Assembly: GCF_004353845.1 (NCBI RefSeq)
Contig: NZ_CP037864.1
Coordinates: forward strand, 3,100,001-3,164,000
DNA from: Citrobacter arsenatis
GTDB taxonomy: Bacteria > Pseudomonadota > Gammaproteobacteria > Enterobacterales > Enterobacteriaceae
Direction of reading: 5' to 3'
Length of the DNA stretch: 64,000 nucleotides
The notes below the pieces were generated by a model, which was given only the letters and a program-made list of their open reading frames with translations, was not told the DNA's origin and made no database searches. The translations under genes and the position numbers were made by a program. Shown here one piece after another: positions 1 to 9,005 of the stretch. Positions within the stretch are counted from its first letter, which is position 1. Every line of letters begins with the position of its first letter.

Positions 1-435
1 CGGTGCCATACCCAAGGTATCGGCGAGGGTAATCGCAATGCTGTACGGCTCTTCTCCGGTTGACGCCGCCGCGCTCCAGACCCGGTATTCACCGCTGCGC
101 CGACGAGCATGATCCGACAGCACCGGAAAATGATGTCCTTCGCGAAAAAACGCGGTCAGGTTGGTGGTCAGGGAGTTAATAAAAGCCTGCCACTCAGCAC
201 TGTTCTGGTTAGCTTCCAGCATGCTGAGATAGCGACCAAAGTCATCCAGCCCCAGGGTTCGCAGACGGCGGACCAGGCGGTTATAAACCATGTCCCGCTT
301 ATGGTCGGCCAGTACGATCCCCGCACGCTGGTAGATTAATTGACATATCCGACGAAAATGCGCGTCAGACAGCGCGAGGCGCTGTGTCATCTGTAACAAT
401 AATGACGTTTGCCCGGTGGGCAGAGATGATGTCAT
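1..435 (-). CDS. cheR: Chemotaxis protein methyltransferase CheR, N-terminal part (cut by window edge)
   Basis: CheR is the cytoplasmic S-adenosylmethionine-dependent methylase that methylates glutamates on chemoreceptors during adaptation. The first 145 codons are present and the frame runs off the left edge; the full protein is about 286 residues. The start ATG at 435 opens with MTSSLPTGQTSLLLQ, nearly identical to remembered E. coli CheR, and a GAGAAGG ribosome site precedes it. It lies 19 bp downstream of tap, in the usual tar-tap-cheR order, so it is expected to be transcribed from the sigma-28 promoter upstream of tar. The SAM-binding domain is mostly outside the window. Confidence 0.95.
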   Translation of the reverse strand, partial: MTSSLPTGQTSLLLQMTQRLALSDAHFRRICQLIYQRAGIVLADHKRDMVYNRLVRRLRTLGLDDFGRYLSMLEANQNSAEWQAFINSLTTNLTAFFREGHHFPVLSDHARRRSGEYRVWSAAASTGEEPYSIAITLADTLGMAP

Positions 436-454
436 AGCGCCTTCTCAATCACAT

Positions 455-2056
455 TCAGGATACAACGGGCACAACCTGCGGCTGCGCCAACTCTTGTTTT
501 GCTACTGTTTGTTCTTCAAGCTTAAAAAATGCGACACAGGCGGAAAGATTATCGGCCTGCGTGGCGAGTTGTCCGGTGGCGGATGCGGCTTCTTCCACCA
601 GCCCGGCGTTTTGCTGCGTCACTGAGTCCATCTGGCTGACGGCCTGTGCCACCTGCTCGATCCCCCTGCGCTGTTCATCAGAAGCAGAGGCAATCTCGCC
701 CATGATGTCGTTAACCCGGGTAACCGAGCTGACAATTTCAGTCATCGTGCGCGCAGCCATATCAACCAGTTGCGATCCCTGATGTACCCGAGTGACGGAC
801 TCCTCAATGAGTCCTTTAATTTCTTTCGCCGCCTGTGCGCTACGGCTTGCCAGATTGCGTACTTCACCCGCGACAACGGCAAAACCGCGCCCCTGTTCTC
901 CCGCGCGGGCGGCCTCTACCGCGGCATTCAGCGCCAGGATATTGGTCTGGAAGGCAATACTGTCAATCACGCCGATGATGTCGCCAATTTTCTGCGAGCT
1001 GGCGGAAATCTCATGCATGGTGCTGGCAACCCGTGACGTCTGTTCACCGCCTTTATGCGCGGTGTCTGCCGCACTTTTGGCAATGCCTGACGCCTGGCGC
1101 GCGTTATCCGCATTCTGCCCGACGGTAGCGGTCAGTTGTTCCATGCTGGCTGCCGTTTGCGCCAGCGCGGCCGCCTGCTGTTCAGTTCGCGAAGATAAAT
1201 CGTTATTGCCCATCGCGATTTCTGAAATGCCACTATGCATGGCTGAACTGCTCTGGCGTACTTCGCTTACCGTTTCACGCAGCGCCTGCTGCATCTTCTT
1301 CAGACTGGCAAAAATTGCCGAGATCTCATTGCGCCCGTAAACCGCTACAGGCCTGGCCAGATTACCTGCGGCAATGCTGTCGAAATGACTGCCCACGATC
1401 GCCAGCGGCTGAACAATCATCTTGCGCGACCAGTACAGCGCGCCGCTGGTGAGCAGTGCCGCCAGTACCACCATGGTGGCGAAAATCACCCCTGACATAT
1501 GGTAATTTCGCTGGCTCTGCTCGCCTGCCGTTTGCAACACGCTGTCGATGTTGTTCTGCCACGCATTCACATTCGCATCAAAAGCATCTTGAGCCGCCTG
1601 CACCGGCGCGGTCAGAAAATCTGACAACTGATTATTTTCAAGCCAGGTGGCCTGATGCTCGAGCGCGCTGTGCCACTGGTTGAAATTTTTCTCGGTTGCG
1701 CCAAACAGCGCCTTGCCTTGTTCCGTGGTATCCGACGTCGCCAAAAAACGTTTAAACATCATTTCAGACTGCGCCAGGCTATCGCGCGCGAGGGTCATCA
1801 GCGTTTTGATGTCCTCTGGCGGATAGCTCAGGGCGGTCAGCGTCCCTGCCTTATTAAGGGCCGTACTGGCCTGTAATAACACAGCGCGGGTTTGGGCCAG
1901 CGCAGCGCGTTGCTGATTACTCCGTTCGACCTGATTCAGGTTCTGAAAACCGTCCCGAAATGCCCAGAAGGACAAGCCATTACTGCCAATCTGCAAAACA
2001 CCGCAGAGGATTAAAATCAAAAACAGCGTGGTCGAAATTCGAATACGATTAAACAT
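455..2056 (-). CDS. tap: Methyl-accepting chemotaxis protein Tap (dipeptide sensor)
   Basis: This inner-membrane chemoreceptor of 533 residues matches E. coli Tap in length and along its sequence (MFNRIRISTTLFLIL at the N-terminus, PVVS at the C-terminus). Residues 6-30 form membrane segment 1, a four-helix periplasmic sensor follows, then a second membrane segment near 190-210, a HAMP domain and the long cytoplasmic signalling hairpin with the conserved tip NILALNAAVEAARAGEQGRG. It lacks the C-terminal NWETF docking peptide, as expected for a low-abundance receptor that depends on Tar or Tsr for methylation. In E. coli Tap senses dipeptides through DppA. An upstream in-frame ATG at 2068 exists, but the start at 2056 matches the family. 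Spacing to tar is 43 bp. Confidence 0.95.
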   Translation of the reverse strand: MFNRIRISTTLFLILILCGVLQIGSNGLSFWAFRDGFQNLNQVERSNQQRAALAQTRAVLLQASTALNKAGTLTALSYPPEDIKTLMTLARDSLAQSEMMFKRFLATSDTTEQGKALFGATEKNFNQWHSALEHQATWLENNQLSDFLTAPVQAAQDAFDANVNAWQNNIDSVLQTAGEQSQRNYHMSGVIFATMVVLAALLTSGALYWSRKMIVQPLAIVGSHFDSIAAGNLARPVAVYGRNEISAIFASLKKMQQALRETVSEVRQSSSAMHSGISEIAMGNNDLSSRTEQQAAALAQTAASMEQLTATVGQNADNARQASGIAKSAADTAHKGGEQTSRVASTMHEISASSQKIGDIIGVIDSIAFQTNILALNAAVEAARAGEQGRGFAVVAGEVRNLASRSAQAAKEIKGLIEESVTRVHQGSQLVDMAARTMTEIVSSVTRVNDIMGEIASASDEQRRGIEQVAQAVSQMDSVTQQNAGLVEEAASATGQLATQADNLSACVAFFKLEEQTVAKQELAQPQVVPVVS

Positions 2057-2099
2057 CAACGCTCCCATCGGGCGGCACTGGCCGCGGTTTAACTACCAG

Positions 2100-3755
2100 T
2101 CAAAATGTTTCCCAATTTGTATCTTGTTCAATATTCTGGCGCGGATTGGATGCGCTCGGCGCGGCAGGTAATCGTGTATCGCGTGGTTTTGTCGACGCCG
2201 GACGTGACGCCAGACGGAAAGTCGACACCGACTGCGTCAGGCGGCTGGCCTGTTCTTCCAGAGCAGCGGCAGCGGCAGCCGACTCCTGTACTAACGAGGC
2301 GTTCTGCTGCGTAACGCGATCCATTTCGGAGACCGCGAGCGCAACCTGATCAATCCCCCGGCTTTGCTCGTCGGAGGCCGAGGCAATCTCGCCCATAATG
2401 TCGGTCACCCGCGTCACGGCATTGACGATGTCGTTCATGGTTTCGCCTGCGCTTTCTACCAGTACGGAGCCGGTATCCACTCGGGAAACAGAATCCTCAA
2501 TCAAGGCTTTAATCTCTTTCGCCGCCTGCGCACTGCGGCTTGCCAGATTACGCACTTCGCCCGCAACCACGGCAAAACCACGGCCTTGCTCACCGGCACG
2601 TGCCGCTTCAACCGCCGCGTTCAGGGCGAGAATGTTGGTCTGAAAGGCAATGCCATCGATGACGCTGATGATGTCGGCGATTTTCTTCGAGCTATCAGCG
2701 ATTTCGTGCATGGTATTCACCACGCTATCAACCACTTTGCCGCCATGTTGTGCGGTGTCCGAGGCGCTTTTCGCCAGTTGCGAAGCCTGACGTGCGTTGT
2801 CGGCATTTTGCTTCACGGTTGCGGTCAGCTGTTCCATGCTGGCTGCGGTCTCTTCCAGCGCAGACGCCTGCTGTTCAGTACGTGATGAAAGGTCGGTATT
2901 CCCGCTGGCAATTTCGCTGGTACCGGAATAAATCGCATCGGAGCCCTCACGCACCAGGGTGACGGTTTCCGTCAGCGAGCGCTGCATATGATCAACCGTA
3001 CTGGCCAGCTCGCCGATTTCGTTACGGCCACTAACGGCCAGGGTGGCGGTCAGGTTACCGCTGGCGATTTCGCGAATATGGGCAATGACCCGAGCCAGAG
3101 GATTAAGCAGGGTATGACGGATGCCGTACCACACCACCACCAGAATCAGTACCAGCACGACGGCCAGCACGCCAAGCTGCCATTGGGCGAAATGGTAATC
3201 CCGCGCGCTTTGATCAAATGCCTGAACGTACAGCTTTTCGCTTACGCTGGCGTATTTGCCCAGCGCCTCGCCGAGCGCGTTTTGCATTCCCTGAGTAGGT
3301 TGCGCGAAATAGGCGTCCATATTGCCATTTTCCAGAAACTGAACCAGTTCTGCTAAGGCTACATGGTACTGCTGATATTTCTCCTCAACGTTGCCGCTGG
3401 CCTCTGCCATCTCCGGCAATGGGGTGATGTTTTTAAATTTTGCGTAATGCGTTTCAGCCTGCGCCAGCGATGCTTTCGCATTCTTCAGCAGATCGTTTTT
3501 CGCGCTGCTTTGCTGGTTAGACGCGTCCATCATCATGCGCGCAGACGAACGGCTTAAATTGATTCGAGTTTGCAGCATCAGATCCCATGTTGAGGTGAGT
3601 TCACTTTGCTGCTGTCGTAGATCGTTAGAAATAACAAAACTTTGCTGATTCTGCTGCAATGAAGAAAACAACAGACCACCGGAAACAAGCTGTAGCAGTG
3701 CGAAAACCCCCAGCACCATCATCAGCATTGTGACAACGCGGATACGGTTAAACAT
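2100..3755 (-). CDS. tar: Methyl-accepting chemotaxis protein Tar (aspartate receptor)
   Basis: This is a high-abundance chemoreceptor of 551 residues. Start at 3755 gives MFNRIRVVTMLMMVLG, like Tar; the longer frame to 3887 would add a non-homologous leader across the promoter. The aspartate-site arginines R64, R69 and R73 are conserved in the first periplasmic helix. Two membrane segments, a HAMP domain and a cytoplasmic hairpin with the receptor tip follow. The C-terminus ends NWETF, the CheR/CheB docking pentapeptide. A perfect-spaced sigma-28 promoter lies just upstream. Tar is first gene of the tar-tap-cheR operon and probably senses aspartate, and maltose through MalE if the host has that system. 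Confidence 0.96.
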   Translation of the reverse strand: MFNRIRVVTMLMMVLGVFALLQLVSGGLLFSSLQQNQQSFVISNDLRQQQSELTSTWDLMLQTRINLSRSSARMMMDASNQQSSAKNDLLKNAKASLAQAETHYAKFKNITPLPEMAEASGNVEEKYQQYHVALAELVQFLENGNMDAYFAQPTQGMQNALGEALGKYASVSEKLYVQAFDQSARDYHFAQWQLGVLAVVLVLILVVVWYGIRHTLLNPLARVIAHIREIASGNLTATLAVSGRNEIGELASTVDHMQRSLTETVTLVREGSDAIYSGTSEIASGNTDLSSRTEQQASALEETAASMEQLTATVKQNADNARQASQLAKSASDTAQHGGKVVDSVVNTMHEIADSSKKIADIISVIDGIAFQTNILALNAAVEAARAGEQGRGFAVVAGEVRNLASRSAQAAKEIKALIEDSVSRVDTGSVLVESAGETMNDIVNAVTRVTDIMGEIASASDEQSRGIDQVALAVSEMDRVTQQNASLVQESAAAAAALEEQASRLTQSVSTFRLASRPASTKPRDTRLPAAPSASNPRQNIEQDTNWETF

Positions 3756-3786
3756 AAGGCACCTTCCTGAAAACGAGTTATCAACG

Positions 3787-3813
3787 TTATCGGCAGTCGC
3801 TGAGATAACTTTA
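3787..3813 (-). promoter_or_regulatory. Sigma-28 (FliA) promoter of tar-tap-cheR
   Basis: Read on the minus strand this is TAAAGTTA, 11 bases, GCCGATAA, against the FliA consensus TAAAGTTT-N11-GCCGATAA: one mismatch with exact spacing. It lies about 32 bases upstream of the tar start codon and is the expected class 3 promoter of the operon. Confidence 0.9.
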
Positions 3814-4160
3814 CGTTTGCGAAAAGGAAATCCTGAAGGGGCGTGAAGCCTGGCGGGAAGGCGGCAAAACGGGTGTACGGCAACCACAAATCATTCACAT
3901 AAAAACACCATAATTATCATGTAAATAACATCAGCCATCATCGGTGTGCGCGGTCAGATTGGCTGAATACGCCGTTTTATGTGATTGAGATCACACATAT
4001 ACGGCGTAAATACCACAACAAAATGAATAAAAAATTAAAAAAAGTTGTATCGGCTGGCGCTTTAATTCAATTTATATGATGAATATTTCGTTACCACTTA
4101 ATAAGTATAAAAAATGAGTAACCGATCAATAAATGTTAAATCCTTACTGAGGGCTTTTTA
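3814..4160. promoter_or_regulatory. Divergent tar / symporter intergenic region
   Basis: The non-coding stretch between the tar promoter and the symporter start is A/T-rich from about 4010 onward. The only clear site I see in it is the CRP palindrome at 3980-3995. A GTG start codon at 4161 ends it, preceded by a weak GAGGG ribosome site (4149-4153). Confidence 0.6.
3980..3995. promoter_or_regulatory. CRP (cAMP receptor protein) binding site
   Basis: TGTGA, six bases (TTGAGA), TCACA is a perfect match to both half-sites of the CRP consensus. It lies about 165 bases upstream of the symporter gene and about 167 bases beyond the tar promoter on the other side. Activation of the symporter under carbon limitation is the likely role; I infer this from position only. 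Confidence 0.85.
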
Positions 4161-5420
4161 GTGGCAAATGCAAACAAACTCACGTTGTTTATCGTGATCT
4201 TCATGCTGGCGGGGATCCTGTCGGGTGCGGTGATCCACTCTTATGCCTCCCCCGGCGTTGTAACCGCCTGGGCCGATAATATTACGCTTCTCACCGACAT
4301 CTTTTTACGCCTGATTAAAATGGTGATCGCGCCTTTAGTATTCAGCACCCTGACCGTTGGTATTATGCGCCTGGGAGAAACCTCCACCATCGGGCGCGTA
4401 GGCGGGAAAGCGATGATCTGGTTTATCAGCTCTTCCATTCTGTCTATTCTGGTCGGTCTGTTTGTGGTTTCTCTTGAGCAACCCGGCAGCGGGCTGAACC
4501 TGGCAATCCCGCTGGAGGCCACTGATACCGGCCTGGCCGTAGGTGGTATGAGCCTGAAGGGTTTTCTGACGCATACCATCCCAACCAGCATCGCCGAGGC
4601 AATGGCCAACAATGAGATCCTGCAAATTGTGGTGTTCTCAATGTTCTTCGGTATTGGTGGTGCATCGCTGGGCGAGAAATTCAACGCCCCGCTGGTTGCC
4701 GCGCTGGATGTGGTCTCCCACATTATGCTGAAGGTCACTGGCTACGTGATGTACGTAGCGCCGCTGGCTATTTTTGCCGCCATTTCCTCGGTTATCTCTA
4801 CCCAGGGTCTGGGGATCCTGCTCAACTATGCATCGTTCATCGGCGGCTACTATGTGGCTATTTTGCTGACCTGCCTGGTTTTGCTGGCGGTGGGTTATGT
4901 GATGCTGAAAAAAGAGGTATTTCGCCTGGTGAGCATGCTGAAAGACCCGGTTCTGGTCGCGTTCACCACCAGCAGCTCCGAAGCCGCTTATCCGAAAACG
5001 TTGGAGCAATTAACCAAATTTGGTTGCTCGCCGAACATCGTGTCTTTCGTGCTGCCTATCGGTTATTCGTTTAACCTGGTCGGCTCGATGGTCTACTGTT
5101 CATTTGCCTCTGTGTTTATCGCACAGGCCTATAACATTCACCTCTCCTTTGCAGAAATCACCGTCCTGATGCTGACGCTGATGCTGGCGTCCAAAGGGAT
5201 CGCCGGTGTGCCACGTTCCGCGCTGGTGGTGCTGGCAGCAACCATCCCAAGCTTTAATATTCCGGTCGCCGGGATCCTGTTACTGATGGGTATTGATCAC
5301 TTCCTGGATATGGGACGTTCTGCAATCAACGTATTAGGGAATGGGATTGCAACGGCGATGCTGGCACAGGATGAAGGTTTGCTGGAAGAAGAAGCGGAGC
5401 TGGTTGAGCGGGAGGCGTAA
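4161..5420 (+). CDS. Dicarboxylate/amino acid:cation symporter (DAACS family)
   Basis: A 419-residue inner-membrane transporter of the GltP/DctA family. The family's serine-rich hairpin 1 is present at residues 269-276 (TTSSSEAA), and the substrate-site helix reads DMGRSAIN at 383-390, conserving the Asp and Arg that bind acidic substrates, with Ser for the usual Thr. The TM7 motif, normally NxDG(T/S), is NLVGS at 305-309, so the conserved aspartate is valine. Start is GTG at 4161. It has no counterpart between tar and cheW in E. coli and is likely a horizontally acquired or lineage-specific insertion. The substrate (aspartate, glutamate or a C4-dicarboxylate) cannot be fixed from sequence. 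Confidence 0.88.
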   Translation: MANANKLTLFIVIFMLAGILSGAVIHSYASPGVVTAWADNITLLTDIFLRLIKMVIAPLVFSTLTVGIMRLGETSTIGRVGGKAMIWFISSSILSILVGLFVVSLEQPGSGLNLAIPLEATDTGLAVGGMSLKGFLTHTIPTSIAEAMANNEILQIVVFSMFFGIGGASLGEKFNAPLVAALDVVSHIMLKVTGYVMYVAPLAIFAAISSVISTQGLGILLNYASFIGGYYVAILLTCLVLLAVGYVMLKKEVFRLVSMLKDPVLVAFTTSSSEAAYPKTLEQLTKFGCSPNIVSFVLPIGYSFNLVGSMVYCSFASVFIAQAYNIHLSFAEITVLMLTLMLASKGIAGVPRSALVVLAATIPSFNIPVAGILLLMGIDHFLDMGRSAINVLGNGIATAMLAQDEGLLEEEAELVEREA

Positions 5421-5447
5421 ACGGGAAATCAGCTGGATACGCTATGC

Positions 5448-5486
5448 TTATCCGGCCTACAACAGCAATCATTGTAGGCCGGATAA
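5448..5486. repeat. REP-type inverted repeat
   Basis: Two perfect 15-base arms (5448-5462 and 5472-5486, core TTATCCGGCCTACAA) are separated by 9 bases. The core is the enterobacterial REP/PU palindrome. It lies between the convergent symporter and cheW genes and could stabilise or end both transcripts. Confidence 0.85.
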
Positions 5487-5498
5487 CATGTTTAAAGA

Positions 5499-6002
5499 TT
5501 ATGCAACGTGGGAAGCGGCAATATCCAACAACGCCATTTCTTCGCTGTTCAACAGCTTCTCAATGTTGACCAGAATCAGCATCCGGTCACCCAGCGCCCC
5601 CAGCCCCGTCAGGTATTCCGTTGACAGCGTAACCGCAAATTCCGGCGCCGGACGGATTTGATCCGTCGTCAGCGACAGCACATCTGATACGCCATCCACT
5701 ACAATCCCGACTACGCGCTGACCCAGGTTCAGCACAATCACCACGGTGTTTTCGTTGTAATCCACATCGCTCTGGCTAAACTTCACGCGCAGGTCAACAA
5801 TCGGCACAATCACACCGCGCAGGTTCGTAACGCCTTTGATAAACGCAGGCGTGTTAGCAATGCGCGTCACCTGATCATAGCCACGGATTTCCTGCACCTT
5901 CAGGATATCGATACCGTACTCTTCATCCCCCAGCGTAAACACGAGGAATTCCTGACCTGACGGTTCGCCGGCCAGTTTAGTTACATTACTCATACCGGTC
6001 AT
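5499..6002 (-). CDS. cheW: Chemotaxis coupling protein CheW
   Basis: CheW links CheA to the chemoreceptors in the cytoplasmic signalling array. The 167-residue product has the same length as E. coli CheW and is nearly identical along its length (for example GQEFLVFTLGDEEYGIDIL near the N-terminus). It is one SH3-like CheW domain. It is the last gene of the motA-motB-cheA-cheW operon, 20 bp after cheA, and its end faces the symporter gene across a REP element. Confidence 0.97.
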   Translation of the reverse strand: MTGMSNVTKLAGEPSGQEFLVFTLGDEEYGIDILKVQEIRGYDQVTRIANTPAFIKGVTNLRGVIVPIVDLRVKFSQSDVDYNENTVVIVLNLGQRVVGIVVDGVSDVLSLTTDQIRPAPEFAVTLSTEYLTGLGALGDRMLILVNIEKLLNSEEMALLDIAASHVA

Positions 6003-6022
6003 ATTATTCCCTTCTCACTCAA

Positions 6023-8071
6023 TCAGGCGGCTGTGATCGCCACACGTTGTTCGCGGTTTAATCCCTGCAAAGCAGAGACATCGACAATCAGCGCGACGCT
6101 GCCGTCGCCGAGGATCGTTGCTGCAGAAATACCTGGCACTTTGCGGTAGTTGCTTTCCAGGTTTTTGACTACCACCTGGTGTTGGCCTATTAGCTGATCG
6201 ACCAGCAGCGCGTAGCGACGCCCTGCACTTTGCAAAATCACCACAATTCCTTGAGTCGCTTCGGTTTTTGCACCTTCAACTTCGAAGACTTTCCACAATT
6301 CAACCAGCGGTAAATACTCGCCGCGCACTTCCAGAACGCGCTCTCCTCCGGCCAGCGGATGGAGATCTTCTTCACGCGGTTGCAGTGATTCCATAACGGC
6401 ATTCAGCGGCAGAATAAAGACTTCATCCGCCACGCGCACCGACATCCCGTCGAGGATCGCCAGCGTCAGCGGTAGCAGAATTCGAATAGTCGTCCCCTGT
6501 CCCTGTCTGGACTGGATCTCAACATGGCCACCCATCTCCTGGATATTTCGCTTCACCACATCCATACCTACGCCGCGTCCGGAGACATCCGTCACCTGTT
6601 CAGCGGTCGAAAAACCTGGCGCGAAGATCAGCATACCCACTTCGTCATCGCTCATGTTTTCGTGGATTGCCATCCCCTGGGAAATCGCTTTTGCGAGGAT
6701 GCGTTCGCGGTTCAGACCAGCGCCATCATCGGTAACTTCAATACAGATATTCCCGCCCTGATGCTCTGCGGAAAGCGTCAGATTACCGACTGGACTTTTC
6801 CCCGCTTCCATGCGTTTTTCCGGCAGTTCAATGCCGTGATCAAGGCTGTTACGGACCAGGTGCGTCAGCGGATCGATGATGCGTTCAATCAGGCTCTTGT
6901 CGAGTTCGGTTGAGCTACCGACCTGCGTCAGTTCGACCTGTTTACCCAGCTTACCGGCCAGATCGCGAACCAGACGAGGGAAACGGCTGAACACATACTC
7001 CATTGGCATCATACGAATCGACATCACCGACTCTTGTAAGTCGCGGGCGTTACGTTGTAACTGACCCATACTGGTGATGAGATCGCCGTGATTAACAGGA
7101 TCCAGTTCGTTTGAACGTTGTGCCAACATAGACTGGGTGATCACCAACTCACCGACCAGGTTAATGAGCTGATCGACCTTCTCAACCGCTACGCGGATGC
7201 TGGTCGACTCGCTGGCGCGGGCGGGTTTGTCACGTTCCGCGCGTGCGTGTGGCGCTTCACTAGCGGCGGCTTTCACCGCTGGCGCAACGGCAACCGGCTG
7301 CGGCTTCGCGACAACGGCTACCGCTTCGGCTTCTGCTTCAGTTTCAACGGTTACAGGCGCTGCGCTGACGGTTTCGAATTCAATCTGGTCAGCCTCAATC
7401 ACGAAGCAAAGCACCGCAATGATGTCATCTTCGGCGAGGTTGCCATCAAGCGTTGCTGACAGCGTGTCGCTTCCTTTCACTACATCGGATAAGGTCGCCA
7501 GATTCCCCAGTTCCTCTTCCAGCAAATCGACTTCACTGGCTTTCAGGCGCGAGAGAATAATGCGTTTCTTACTCTCCTCACTGACGGGTTCAGGCTTTGC
7601 AACCGCCTCTTCCTGCATTGCTTCACTGTCAGCAACGCTCAGTTTTGCGGTATTGACCACCGCCGGTGCGGTTCCACCTTTCGCTTCGAGCGCTAACTGA
7701 CGTAACGCATTGCAAATGTACTCAAAGCTGGCGGCATCAGGCTCCTCTGAGCTTTTATAGGCGTCGAGCTGTTCCTGCATAATATCTTTCGTTTCCAAAA
7801 ACAGGTTGATAATGTCGGCATTGAGCTGCATCTCGCCACGCCGCGCTTCATCCAGCAGGTTTTCCATCAGATGGGTCGTTTCCTGCAAAATGGTAAAGCC
7901 GAAGGTGCCCGCCCCGCCTTTTATCGAGTGCGCCGCACGAAAAATCGCATTCAGCTGTTCGGAATCCGGGGCTTCAGGAACCAAATCAAGCAGGTGTTGC
8001 TCCATATCAGCCAACAGTTCGTCAGCTTCATCAAAAAATGTTTGATAAAAATCGCTAATATCCATGCTCAC
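6023..8071 (-). CDS. cheA: Chemotaxis histidine kinase CheA
   Basis: CheA autophosphorylates and passes phosphate to CheY and CheB. The GTG start at 8071 (VSMDISDFY) matches the E. coli long form and leaves a 4-bp gap after motB. Domains in order: HPt with phospho-accepting His48 (RAAHSIKGGAGTFG), P2 CheY-binding domain, dimerisation domain, ATPase with the N box (HLVRNSLDHG), DDGAGLN and GRGVGMDVV motifs, and a C-terminal CheW-like domain. Met98 is conserved, so the short form CheA(S) starting at 7780 is likely. The product is 682 residues against 654 in E. coli; the excess lies in the Ala/Val-rich linkers around residues 240-310. Confidence 0.97.
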   Translation of the reverse strand: MSMDISDFYQTFFDEADELLADMEQHLLDLVPEAPDSEQLNAIFRAAHSIKGGAGTFGFTILQETTHLMENLLDEARRGEMQLNADIINLFLETKDIMQEQLDAYKSSEEPDAASFEYICNALRQLALEAKGGTAPAVVNTAKLSVADSEAMQEEAVAKPEPVSEESKKRIILSRLKASEVDLLEEELGNLATLSDVVKGSDTLSATLDGNLAEDDIIAVLCFVIEADQIEFETVSAAPVTVETEAEAEAVAVVAKPQPVAVAPAVKAAASEAPHARAERDKPARASESTSIRVAVEKVDQLINLVGELVITQSMLAQRSNELDPVNHGDLITSMGQLQRNARDLQESVMSIRMMPMEYVFSRFPRLVRDLAGKLGKQVELTQVGSSTELDKSLIERIIDPLTHLVRNSLDHGIELPEKRMEAGKSPVGNLTLSAEHQGGNICIEVTDDGAGLNRERILAKAISQGMAIHENMSDDEVGMLIFAPGFSTAEQVTDVSGRGVGMDVVKRNIQEMGGHVEIQSRQGQGTTIRILLPLTLAILDGMSVRVADEVFILPLNAVMESLQPREEDLHPLAGGERVLEVRGEYLPLVELWKVFEVEGAKTEATQGIVVILQSAGRRYALLVDQLIGQHQVVVKNLESNYRKVPGISAATILGDGSVALIVDVSALQGLNREQRVAITAA

Positions 8072-8075
8072 GCTA

Positions 8076-9005
8076 TCACCTCGGATTGGCTGGTGGCGAT
8101 GTGGGAACGCTTGCCGGCGGGAGTTCCGCTGGCTGTTGTAATACACTTACCGGCTCATTCTGGCTTTCAGCGTTTTCATGCAAAATGGCCTCTTCCGCCT
8201 GCTTATTGAGAACCAGCAGGCTAATACGGCGGTTGACAGCGTCTTCGGGACCGCGATCGCTCAGACGCATCGTGGCGGCCATACCTACCACACGTAATAC
8301 TTTTCCATCATCCAGACCGCCGCTAACCAGCTCACGACGCGACGCATTAGCACGATCAGCAGACAACTCCCAGTTGCTATACCCTTTCTCACCATTGGCG
8401 TAAGGGTAATCATCCGTATGGCCGGAAAGGCTGATTCGGTTAGGGATCCCGTTAAGCACCGGCGCGATGGCTCGCAGAATATCGCGCATATACGGCTCAA
8501 CCTCAGCGCTACCGGTTTTAAACATCGGACGGTTCTGGCTGTCGATGATCTGTATCCGCAATCCTTCCTGCACTAAATCAATTTTCAAATGTGGGCGCAG
8601 CGCTCGCAGTTTGGGGTCCGATTCAATCAGTTGGTCGAGATCGCCGCGTAGTTTGCTCAACCGGCTTTGTTCCATGCGTTTTCTTAAATCATCGATATTC
8701 GGTTGCTTGTTCACTTCTCCCTGGTGCTGGGTGTAATCATCCCCACCGCCTGGAATTGGACTTTCGCTATTCGAAATGCGATTTCCCCCGGTCACCGCGG
8801 TCGCCAACGGCGTACGGAAATATTCGGCAATCTGGATCAATTCTTTAGGACTGGAGATGGAAATGAGCCACATCACCAGAAAGAAGGCCATCATCGCGGT
8901 CATAAAATCGGCATAGGCGATTTTCCACGAGCCATGTGCCCCGCCACCGTGACCTTTATGTTTGCGCCGTTTTACAACGATAATGGGATGGGCCTGATTT
9001 TTCAT
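8076..9005 (-). CDS. motB: Flagellar stator protein MotB
   Basis: MotB anchors the stator to peptidoglycan and, with MotA, conducts the protons that drive rotation. The 309-residue product has one N-terminal membrane helix with the essential aspartate at position 33 (KIAYADFMTAMMAFF) and a C-terminal OmpA-like peptidoglycan-binding domain (LSGHTDDYPY, NWELSADRA). Its start overlaps the motA stop by 4 bases, so the two are translationally coupled, and cheA follows after 4 bases. Confidence 0.97.
   Translation of the reverse strand: MKNQAHPIIVVKRRKHKGHGGGAHGSWKIAYADFMTAMMAFFLVMWLISISSPKELIQIAEYFRTPLATAVTGGNRISNSESPIPGGGDDYTQHQGEVNKQPNIDDLRKRMEQSRLSKLRGDLDQLIESDPKLRALRPHLKIDLVQEGLRIQIIDSQNRPMFKTGSAEVEPYMRDILRAIAPVLNGIPNRISLSGHTDDYPYANGEKGYSNWELSADRANASRRELVSGGLDDGKVLRVVGMAATMRLSDRGPEDAVNRRISLLVLNKQAEEAILHENAESQNEPVSVLQQPAELPPASVPTSPPANPR

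Noticed and set aside
7197..7700. 167-codon plus-strand frame opposite cheA
   Set aside because: Its Ser/Thr/Ala-rich composition is a by-product of the CheA linker; cheA is unambiguous.
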